Shown: positions 56,919 to 64,000 of the stretch, in pieces
Layout: every line of letters starts with the position of its first letter
Numbering within the stretch: position 1 is the first letter of the stretch
NCBI GenBank assembly: GCA_012064385.1
Contig: QRDG01001734.1
Coordinates: forward strand, 868,001 to 932,000
Reading direction: 5' to 3'
From: Puccinellia tenuiflora
Taxonomy: Eukaryota; Streptophyta; Magnoliopsida; Poales; Poaceae
DNA: 64,000 bases
Notes under the pieces: model-generated
What the model was told of the DNA's origin: nothing
The model's input: the letters and a program-made list of their open reading frames with translations, nothing else
Databases searched by the model: none
Program-made: the position numbers and the translations under genes

Positions 56919-56974
56919 TGAAGGGGTTCGGTAGCAGAAAACAAAAAATTTCTATCTAACGCAACACCAAACAT
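56919..56974 (-). repeat. Inverted fragment of the LTR's own 3' end
   Basis: TGAAGGGGTTCGGTAGCAGA and the following A-rich sequence are the reverse complement of an LTR end like the one at 58770-58812 (TTCTGTTGCGGAACCCCTTC). It replaces about 10 bp (cacctaaatg) present in the 5' LTR. This looks like templated filler DNA from break repair or a tiny nested fragment. Confidence 0.7.
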
Positions 56975-57070
56975 GCGGCCCTATGGTCCCTGGGCCCATT
57001 AGGGAAACCACTCCAAAGAGCCATGGGAGGGGCCGACACACCAGGGGGGTGCGGGCTGGTGTGGGGATTA

Positions 57071-58300
57071 GGCCCAGTTCTTTTCGGCTCCGGCTTGTGC
57101 ATAAGCCACTCTGGCTCGAGCTTCCCAGAGAAACAGCAGTGAAAATAAGCTTGTGAGAAACTGCAGTCCAGTTCTTTTCGGCTTCCGGTGTTCCAGCTTA
57201 TTATCTGAGTTGCATGATGAAAAGTCTATGATGCCCCCGAAATTAATTTTGTTTTGACTACCTAATATTGAATTGTTTTTTTCTTTGCCGCAAATTGAAT
57301 ACAATTACACAGTATCATGAGGAGATTGAGTATTAATAGGATACAAATATGGTGTATTTGACAGAGAATATCATACTATCGAAATAAGAAAATTACAGCA
57401 CTGCATCCATGGATCTCTCAACTAGCAATGTCTGAATGTCTCCACTAATTACAGAAATTAGGAAAGTACACTAGCTCCCATCGTGGATGGCCGCAGCGGA
57501 CGGAACAGGGCGGCGGGGGCTCGATCTCGAGATGAGGTGGGCCGCAGCGGGAGGAGAAGGGCGGCGGGGGCTCGAGCTCGAGGTGGGCAGCCGTGGGAGG
57601 AGCAGGGAGGGGCGACGGTGGAGGCGGCAGGCGGGGGCGGCGGCGCCGGAGTTGCTCCTGGCGGCGGCGCCAGAGCAGTCCTTGAGCTGGACTCGTCGCG
57701 GCCGCCATGGCACCGAACTGGAGGCGTCTATGGAGGTGGCCGGCGACGGGAGAGGCAGCTCGGCCGGAGACGGAGGCGCCGGCGGATGGCCGCTGCCGCT
57801 CGTTTCGCTGCCGCACTCGAGGTCACCTCCAGCCGGGGCCGGGAGAGGTGCTTCGGGCGGGTCGGGGACGACGAGATGCGGGGCGGCGGGCGGCTCGGGG
57901 TCAGACGCGGCGAGGACGGCGGGCGGCGGCGGCGAGTGCGGCGGGCGAGCGGCCGAGGAACCCTAGCTAGCTCAACTGCTCGGTTCGCTCGGGACAGAGA
58001 GCTCAGACTCGCTCGCGAGGAGAGGAAAAGAAATAATAGGAAACTGGCCGGTTCGGCACCTGCTGCGCGGTGGCAATCTTCTGTAAATTCAGTTTCCAAG
58101 AGGGGCAACGCCAAATACCCATTCAACTCACTCGCGGGAAGCCAGGCGCGGCGGCGGGAAGTAGGGGGTACCCAGCTTCTGCCCACCGTGAAGGAATCGA
58201 TGAAGCCGGCTGTCCAGTTAAGCGGCTTAAAATCCAGTTCTTTTGCACTCTGGCTTATTTTCACCTAGAAGCCTCTGAGAAGCCCCAAAAGGACTGGGCC
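57071..58300. mobile_element. PIF/Harbinger-like (Tourist-type) element with GC-rich cargo
   Basis: The ends are GGCCCAGTTCTTTTCGGCT and the inverted AGCCCCAAAAGGACTGGGCC, with a 3-bp duplication TTA on each side (57068-57070, 58301-58303), as expected for PIF/Harbinger. TIR-like words (CCAGTTCTTTT) recur inside both ends (57169 and 58228). The interior 57480-57980 is about 80% GC with codon-like structure on both strands, unlike the AT-rich flanks, and carries a ~50-bp tandem repeat. No transposase is seen, so the element is non-autonomous, and the GC block looks like captured first-exon sequence of a host gene. Confidence 0.8.
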
Positions 58301-58817
58301 TTAGTCCCACACCGCCCCCCCCCAAGGGAGGTGGCCTCCTCCCTCCACCTATATATATATGGGTGCCCCCTCTCCCTTCAAAGGCATCCCAATTTCCTCT
58401 CTCTCTCTCTCTCTCTCCCTCACGTGTGGTTCCGGAATATTGGAGCTGCATATGGGGTTAGGGGTTTCTCCACCATATGCACACCGCCGTGCTGTTGGAG
58501 CTTCGGTTCGAGCTGTTCATCTTCCGCTGCTGCCGCTGGACCGGAGCCGGGGGATCCTCGCTACACCATATGCGTGTAGAACTACAGAGGTGCTGCCCAC
58601 TGCAGCACTCGTCGCCGGTACGACTCCACGACCTTGAGGTCGGCGTCATACGACTCCATTGCCAATGTTCATCGGAACGTAACGCTTTTGGTCTTCAAGG
58701 GTATGAATACCGATTCCCTTCGTTACTTTATTTCTGCATAGTAATAGATCTTGGCTAGTTTGTGGTTCGTGTTGTTAGGAAATTTTATGTTTTCTGTTGC
58801 GGAACCCCTTCAATATT

Positions 58818-58892
58818 CGCCTACTTTTTGGGCATACCCGTTGGTCACAAGCCCTGTTTTGTACTTTTCATTAGTACCATCATCTCGTCATT
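58818..58892 (-). pseudogene. Upstream piece of the old Copia reverse transcriptase
   Basis: The minus strand reads DGTNEKYKTGLVTNGYAQKV then GEY, and continues in frame across the later insertion into FFKIYSLVARLF at 49183. This is the conserved Copia block before the RT active site. To the right the similarity stops, so the old element is truncated near 58892. Confidence 0.8.
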
Positions 58893-59640
58893 GTTATCCA
58901 TAGTCTATCAATCAAACAATAAACCAATCAAACAACCAAACATCTTGTCTAATTTTAACTAGGAAAAAATCTAGAAAAACACACTTTAGCAAAGCGTCGA
59001 ACACCTTGTGTGCGAGGAGGGCATGAGGGGGCCCTGTCTGGGGCTGTGTCTGGTCAGTCGATGAGCAGGGACGGTCGAAGAGTAACCAATGGTCAGCGCA
59101 GGCGAAACGGAGAAGGAGGTCAGAAGGTTGACAGAAGCGGCGACTGCAGTGATCTAACGAGCCGAAGCGAGAGCGACGAGAGCGACATGCGTAGCAGGGG
59201 AGGGTTACCCATCGTTGTGGAAAAGGAAGCCGACCTTTCGGCATCGAATCGGGACGAAGAAAAAGGTGATTCAGTAGGTGTGGAAGTGGAGACGAGCATG
59301 GAGAGACGAGGTGGACAGCGGCCAAATCTTGATTGCAATCGTGTGGTACCCGACTATTGGTATTCTACATGGAGACGGTTCTCACGTATGTCCGGCACTT
59401 TCACACCGCTACATATGTACTGGGGATGTGGTGGGAGTGTTGGACATTTTTGTTGCATCCAGCGCCCCAATAACACTATTAGGAGGGCTGTTGGAGATGC
59501 TCCAATGGATTGGATTTAAAGTCGGTTGAAAAAACTCTTTGGTCATGATTGATTGTGTGAAAGTTGCTTCTGATTTGTGTACGCAATTTGCCCCTTGAGG
59601 ACTTGTTTTGTATTATTAGTTTTGAGGGCATAAGTGGTGT
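58893..59640. other. Unassigned region
   Basis: A 169-codon plus-strand frame at 59010-59519 has a charged, Arg-, Gly- and Ser-rich composition with no known motif. Near 59470-59510 GGAGGGCTGTTGGAGATGCTCC resembles the ends of small grass transposons. I would not call a gene. Confidence 0.3.
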
Positions 59641-60590
59641 CGTGTGTTGGATAACGGACACCGAGAGATCCTCGAACCCCCCTTTTAGAGATTCGGCACG
59701 GGGCGCAAGAAGGTTTCGCACGGCTTCGCTATCGACGGTGAGGACGTTCGCGGGTCATGCACGGAGAGGGACACGGTGGTTTACCCAGGTTCAGGCCGCT
59801 CAAAAACGTAACAACGTACTCCTGCATGTCTGAATATATGGAGGTCGCCGATGGCGAGACGGTGGTTACATGAGTGTTCTCTTGTGGTCGGGAGGAGGAA
59901 GAAGGAGAGCAGATGCTTCCTGGGGAAGATCGCCTCTCGTCCTACTTCACCCTGTCTACCTCTCTCTGGATTCATCCTTCTTTTCGGTGGCCTTGGCCCT
60001 CCCTTTATAGCGTAGGGGCACTGCAGAAGCTCACCCGAGAAGAGTGTTTCCCTTCTCGTGAATGAGGAAAAAAAACTAGGGGTTTGGTCAGGATGGGGGG
60101 GGGGGCAGATGAGGTGGCCTCCATCTCCCGCGCGCCATATGACCGTGGGTAGGTGGCTCTGACAACACCTAATCCACTGTCCTTTGCTGACGTCGCCCCA
60201 GCATGGCTTTGCTGGAAGAAGACTTGACGTCCAAGTCTTCTACTGGCCTTGACCCTTCGTCTTGGCCGAGAGTGCGTCTCTCCCCGGGTGCGGAGGCCTA
60301 TTCGGGGCAGGGTTGGGGGATCACCACGCCGGGTGAACCCGGCAACCCACCCTGGAGCCTTCTGATGGCTAAGTCCTAGACTCCCTGAGAAAACCTCCTG
60401 GCGAGTTCCCATGGGACCCCGTCTTCGGTCGGTGACGATCTTGACGGGTAGCCTCCAGTGGGGTTATCGTTGCCAGGGCATGCTGGCGCGCATGCCTAGC
60501 CTTCATGGATGAACCTTGGGCGGTGGTTTCACTTTGGCAGGAGCTGTGGGACCCCCCGATCCCACTGCTTCGACAAGTGGGATTGGATTA
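59640..60590. mobile_element. Probable LTR or other retroelement fragment
   Basis: Words such as CGGTGGTTTACCCAGGTTCA followed by CGTACTCCTGC (59775-59825) and CCCTTTATAG (about 60000) are, in my knowledge, common in cereal LTRs and CACTA ends. No coding frame, partner LTR or target duplication was found, so class and ends are uncertain. A G run occurs at about 60097. Confidence 0.4.
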
Positions 60591-61141
60591 TCCTCAATAG
60601 GGATTGGATTGTATGAAACCCTTATGAAACCCTCATCTTCGCCCAATCCTATCAAATCCCACTTATCCCCGGTCCACTAGGGAGGGGTAGTGGATTGAAT
60701 ATTGAAGAAAATACACTAGAGTTCGAAAGATAATAGAGGAATGTGGGATTAAACTAGCCCAATACTTTAGAACCAAACATCATTTTAGAAATAAGTGGAG
60801 ATTTAGGATTTGGTGGGGATAATCTCTACAAATCCCTAGAAATACACTCCTACCAAACAATACCTCAAAGAGGAACCACAAGCCGGACAAAATACATAAT
60901 CTCTTGCCCACAGAATTTCTTGGAAAGAATGCAAGAAGTTTAACCAATAAAAATGTATACAGCTGAAAGGTAAAACATATCCTTAATTACTACTTAGTTC
61001 CCTCATCTCTTATGAGTTCCACTACGAAACCTTTTGCTAGAAGATCATGTATAAAAATAGCATCCTCCTTGCTACCCAAAAATTTGTACACCCAGTTAGC
61101 CACCTACTCCACAATCAACCAATCAATCAAAATGGAGACTT
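60591..61141. other. AT-rich region and 3' flank of the protease gene
   Basis: From about 60560 to 60870, words such as GTGGGATTGGATTAT, ACAAATCCCTAGAAATACAC and TACCAAACAATACCTC suggest a hAT- or Tourist-like MITE, but I could not pair the ends. The remainder is the presumed 3' UTR of the protease gene on the minus strand. Confidence 0.3.
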
Positions 61142-62635
61142 TTAGACCTCGGCGCACCGCCGCGGCGCGAAGCCGAGCCGGTTGTTCTGCAAATCGTACA
61201 GAACATGGAAATTCTGTTGCTGGTAGTTGCCAATGATGGACATCGCGGAGCGCGGCGTGCCGAGGACGGCGAGGCACATGATGTCCGGTTCAAGCCGGAT
61301 GAAGTAGTTCTCCGCCGGGAAGTCCCACACGGCGCCGTCGGTGAACAGCAGGGAGAATTCCGGCACCTCGACATTTTCCACCCCGGAGACATTGTAGCAT
61401 GGGTTGAGCACCGGGAAGTCGTTAATGAGCGGGTAGGTCTTTTTCATGCGTTCGATGAACGCCTGCCGGATCACCTGGTACGCCGGCTCGGGGAAGTAGG
61501 TGAGCGTCGTGCCGGAGTCTATGATCGTGCCGCCAGAGCCATCCTTGGCCACGCCCCACGTCTCCGACGAGATGTTGAGCATCTCCCCGCCGACGAGGAC
61601 ACCCTTGAGCCGGACGTAGTAGAACGTGTCCGCCGAGTCGGCGGCGGCGGGCGCGAACGCCGTGTAGTTGAGCTGCGGGTGCGCGAGCAGCACGTTGTCG
61701 TCGCCGAACACGATCTTGCTGCCGACCGCGCTGCCGTGGTCAACGAGGCAGTAGGAGAAGGCGTGTCCGTACACGCTTCGCAGCTGGGACGCGAACGAGA
61801 GGGGTCCGCGGCCGAGCCCGAGCAGCCCCGCGGCGCCGTGGAAGAGGCCGCGGTTCCAGTGGCCGCACCCGAACGCCACGCCGTCGACGCGCCGGGACGC
61901 GCCGGCCGCGGTGAGGTTGACGGTGAACGCCTCGAGGGCGAGGTCGCCGGTGGTGTTGGACTGGTCGCCGTACCAGTAGTAGTACGGGCAGGGGTCGCTC
62001 CGCGGGCGGCGGCACGTCCTGGGCGCCGTCGTCGGCGGCGAGACGAGGCCGCACCGCTTGTCGCCGCAGGTGACGTTGCGGTAGGAGGTGGAGGCCGCCG
62101 GGTCGAACACGGGCCCGCGCTGCTCGAAGCAGTCGAGGCACGGCGCGCACTGCAGCCAGTTGAGGTCGCTGCCGGTGTCCATGATCATCTGGAACCGCCG
62201 CGGCGGCGTGCCGACGTAGAGATCCACCATGTACTCCCCCGAGCCGATCGCCACGCCGGACTCCACCGTGGCCACCAGCCGCTCCGACAGCGCCCGCCGC
62301 GGCGACGAAGAAGCCACGCCGCGCCCGCCGCCGGACAGTGCCCCCACCCTCGCGCGCATCGTGTCGATGCGGATGGCGTCTTTCTTGGCCGAATCCAGGA
62401 AGGAGTCCTTCCTCGTCCTGCCCGCCGCGGCGTCGGCAGCGGAACGGTGGTTCATGTGCAGCTTCAGCGATGGGGTCCGGCGCGCGAGCTCCTCCTCCTC
62501 GGCGAGCAGCTTGCCGTCGCAGCCGGCGTCGGCGACGGCGGTGTTGAACAGCGGGAACTCGATGCCATACAAATTAGCAGAAGCGTGAAGCGGCGATAGG
62601 ACGAGCAAGAAGATCAGTACAGAGATCTTCATCAT
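61142..62635 (-). CDS. A1-family (nepenthesin-like) aspartic protease
   Basis: A single intact exon encodes 497 residues from ATG 62635. That start is preferred over the upstream in-frame ATG at 62806 because it places a signal peptide (MMKISVLIFLLVLSPLHASA) at the N-terminus. A propeptide region follows to about residue 125. The catalytic domain has two lobes: the first active Asp is D153 in MIMDTGSDLNW, the second D373 in IIDSGTTLTYF. Between them lies a Cys-rich insert (CAPCLDCFEQ and onward) typical of nepenthesin-type enzymes. The C-terminus has IGNYQQQNFHVLYDLQNNRL, the usual plant motif. It is expected to be secreted or vacuolar and to cut proteins at acidic pH; the substrate is unknown. 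GC is high throughout, as in intronless grass genes. It looks functional. Confidence 0.93.
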   Translation of the reverse strand: MMKISVLIFLLVLSPLHASANLYGIEFPLFNTAVADAGCDGKLLAEEEELARRTPSLKLHMNHRSAADAAAGRTRKDSFLDSAKKDAIRIDTMRARVGALSGGGRGVASSSPRRALSERLVATVESGVAIGSGEYMVDLYVGTPPRRFQMIMDTGSDLNWLQCAPCLDCFEQRGPVFDPAASTSYRNVTCGDKRCGLVSPPTTAPRTCRRPRSDPCPYYYWYGDQSNTTGDLALEAFTVNLTAAGASRRVDGVAFGCGHWNRGLFHGAAGLLGLGRGPLSFASQLRSVYGHAFSYCLVDHGSAVGSKIVFGDDNVLLAHPQLNYTAFAPAAADSADTFYYVRLKGVLVGGEMLNISSETWGVAKDGSGGTIIDSGTTLTYFPEPAYQVIRQAFIERMKKTYPLINDFPVLNPCYNVSGVENVEVPEFSLLFTDGAVWDFPAENYFIRLEPDIMCLAVLGTPRSAMSIIGNYQQQNFHVLYDLQNNRLGFAPRRCAEV

Positions 62636-62877
62636 AGCTTCCCGGAGCGTGAGCTGGGGAAGCAAGCAATCAAGCAAAGACCGGAGAAAGTAGGGAGCGG
62701 TGACAAGACGAGGTGGGTGGGTGTTGGAATAGGCGAATGTTGGGGATGGCGGCTGCCGCAAGAACACGGTTTTGTCCAGAGACCAGAGAGATGAAGACCA
62801 GACCACGGCGGTCCAACCTTGTACCGAATACTAGTCAACCCCCCTTTTCTGCTGTAGGTGGTGCCGCCCGTCGCGGA
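62636..62877 (-). promoter_or_regulatory. Presumed 5' leader and proximal promoter of the protease gene
   Basis: No clear TATA box is seen in this 240-bp stretch. It contains an in-frame upstream ATG (62806) and C/T-rich sequence consistent with a leader. Upstream, at 62878, it abuts the receptor-kinase-like fragment. Confidence 0.35.
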
Positions 62878-63045
62878 CGGGGCGGGTTGATGCGCGCGCG
62901 GACGTCACCGACCCCGGCGAGGAAGTCGAGCAGCGCCGCCCTGCCGGCGTCTGGCTAGGGCGCGGCTAGTGTGGCGGACAGCAGCAGGAGTGCGGCTAGG
63001 CGGAGCAGCCGGCCGGAACGGCAGGGTGCTGCACCGCCGCGAGCG
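62878..63045 (-). pseudogene. N-terminal fragment resembling an LRR receptor kinase
   Basis: On the minus strand one frame reads a signal-peptide-like RLLRLAALLLLSATLAAP, then a TAG (62957-62955), then DAGRAALLDFLAGVGDVRAR and INPPRP. 'D-x-x-ALLDF' after a signal peptide is the usual start of the LRR N-terminal cap in (probable inactive) LRR receptor kinases. No LRRs or kinase follow. It lies 240 bp upstream of the protease start on the same strand, so it may have donated leader or promoter sequence. The assignment rests on a short match. Confidence 0.4.
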
Positions 63046-63719
63046 TGTGGGGACTGGAGGATGTGGTGGTTCAAGCTGGGCAGCTGGCTGTGCTGCTGCT
63101 TTGATCTGAGTAATGGAGACGCACACGGAGTGGAAGCGAAGGAGAGGTGGGTGGTGAACTGGTGATGGCTCTGGCTGCTGCGCTTGCTTGGCTTGGGGAG
63201 GGAGGGCGTGTCTGTCTGTTGTGCGAGGCGAGGGAGGGGAGGAGGGCTTAGTTGGGGTGATGGCCGATGGCCGCGCCTTGGGGTGGTCACTGGTCAGACA
63301 GACGGTCACAGCGTGACGCGCCATTTGTGCGCGCTGGACACGCGTGGGGATTGTTGGGTGCTTCGGCAGGCAGGGGAAACGATTTCTGCACGGTTCGTTG
63401 AGTTGGTCAATTCCATTTTTCGGAATCGAAAGCTACCAAAGTCAAAAAGGTTGAACCATGTGGTCTAAAAGAGGGAGCACTTGGAATTGTCAATGAGACC
63501 GACATCCTGAGATGAAAAAAAAATCATATAGTAGTAGTAATATTGATTTGTTGCTGTGTTTGGTCCCTTTCAAAACAATTTGTTGGAACAAAGACGATGA
63601 CCATCTGACCAGGTTTGCCTACCACATGTTCGTCGTAATAATGCCTTAATTACTCAAAGTGAGATGTCTTTACCAAAAGGAGCGCTTTGGAACAGTACAC
63701 TATCTATGTTTTTTGAGTA
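63046..63719. other. Upstream region, no gene recognised
   Basis: GC-rich and C/T-rich on the minus strand up to about 63300, looking like promoter and leader sequence, then AT-rich. Overlapping frames of 60-140 codons in this part are low-complexity (Pro, Ser, Arg) and not supported. Confidence 0.35.
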
Positions 63720-63890
63720 AATTCTATTTTTTACCCTCTAGTTTGACATTTGTGATAGTGACTACCCCATTTAACACAAATTCTTCCGGCTTACCCCATT
63801 TATCAAAACTTGTGACAAAATTTACCCCATTAAACTTTTTCCCATTCTATTGGCTGAGATATGGTCGTCATGTCTGCATGCCTTGCCATA
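63720..63890 (-). repeat. Diverged dispersed repeat, partner of 7440-7590
   Basis: Contains TACCCCATTTATC, CTTCCGGCTTACCCC and TTCTATTGGCTGAGATATGG, the inverted counterparts of motifs at 7440-7590. Between 63730 and 63840 TTACCCC or CTACCCC recurs, each time followed by ATTTA- or ATTAAA-type words. Confidence 0.5.
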
Positions 63891-64000
63891 TTGGTGGTGT
63901 ATTTTGTCCTGGTTCGTTTTATCCCGCACGATTTTGCACTTGTAGTTGTTGCCCGCCTGATATATTGAGCCACCGTTGGGATCATCGTGTGATCTCCCAC

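Larger units (their letters stand above)
49189..58812 (+). mobile_element. Full-length Copia LTR retrotransposon inserted in the old Copia
   Basis: LTRs at 49189-50915 and 55805-58812 start TGTAGGAGTTATGCCCTAGA and end AACCCCTTCA. The 5-bp target duplication atatt is exact (49184-49188 and 58813-58817). The primer-binding site TGGTATCAGAGCC follows the 5' LTR. The 3' LTR is longer because it holds a Harbinger-like insertion and a small filler. The two LTRs differ at roughly 6% of positions over their first 200 bp by eye, so insertion is several times older than that of the 19094 element. The opening words resemble the Angela/WIS group of Triticeae Copia elements, but the family is not certain. 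Confidence 0.93.
55805..58812 (+). repeat. 3' LTR of the Copia element, with two insertions
   Basis: It follows a weak polypurine tract (AAGTGGGACCC, about 55794). It is colinear with the 5' LTR except for an inverted 56-bp filler at 56919-56974 and the Harbinger-like element at 57071-58300. The last 510 bp after that insertion end at 58812. Confidence 0.9.

Noticed and set aside
57483..58268. 261-codon plus-strand frame in the Harbinger-like element as a gene
   Set aside because: Frames are open on both strands because of the extreme GC content. The first ATG follows no convincing promoter and the frame runs into the element's terminal repeat. I describe it as possible captured sequence instead.
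59010..59519. 169-codon plus-strand frame as a gene
   Set aside because: No motif, odd composition, and its 3' part overlaps a transposon-end-like sequence.
59647..60585. A complete solo LTR beginning TGTTGGATAACGG
   Set aside because: No 5-bp duplication could be matched to any plausible CA end, so only a probable fragment is reported.
61205..62599. 464-codon plus-strand frame opposite the aspartic protease
   Set aside because: It is the antisense shadow of the protease gene, with low-complexity Arg/Val/Glu/Gly sequence and no domain.

Overview
The window is nuclear DNA from a grass, most likely a temperate (Pooideae-type) grass with a large, repeat-rich genome. The evidence is spliceosomal introns, a strong GC gradient at the 5' ends of genes, Stowaway MITEs with CTCCCTCC ends, Copia LTRs, long Mutator-like elements (MULEs), and deep nesting of transposons. 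There are no prokaryotic signals. I could not run a search, so the species is not assigned.

Layout. 1-9.1 kb is intergenic: a complete Stowaway MITE, a second Stowaway broken by a 2.4-kb solo LTR, a decayed LINE, and unassigned AT-rich DNA. 9124-29340 is one very long MULE with a perfect 9-bp target-site duplication. It carries a broken MuDR-type transposase, a 669-bp tandem array, a broken GRF zinc-finger/coiled-coil gene, a SINE and a host-like minus-strand pseudogene. A solo LTR and a 10-kb gag-only LTR retrotransposon have inserted into it, the second one inside its right terminal inverted repeat. 29.3-32.5 kb holds degenerate repeats. 32593-35684 is an intact six-exon S-domain (G-type lectin) receptor kinase gene. 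38404-38762 (minus) is a small two-exon gene resembling NUCLEAR FUSION DEFECTIVE 6. 39.1-43.5 kb is a second, smaller MULE whose transposase gene appears intact. 44-47 kb is unassigned apart from a 50-bp-arm fold-back. 47.4-58.9 kb is an old minus-strand Copia pol split by a later Copia element (49189-58812, TSD atatt), whose 3' LTR was then invaded by a Harbinger-like element carrying GC-rich, exon-like cargo. 59.6-60.6 kb is LTR-like sequence. 61142-62635 (minus) is an intact single-exon A1 aspartic protease, with a fragment resembling the start of an LRR receptor kinase just upstream.

Only three ordinary host genes look intact: the receptor kinase, the NFD6-like gene and the aspartic protease. 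The second MULE's transposase and the gag of the 10-kb retrotransposon are the other intact reading frames. Nothing suggests the host genes work in one pathway.

The most unusual observation is in the LTRs. Three related LTR types share their outer ends or a leader block and a core promoter (AACGG then TATA). Between these they carry different, non-homologous arrays of short odd-length CG-rich palindromes, as if a promoter-proximal cassette had been swapped while its palindromic design and position were kept.
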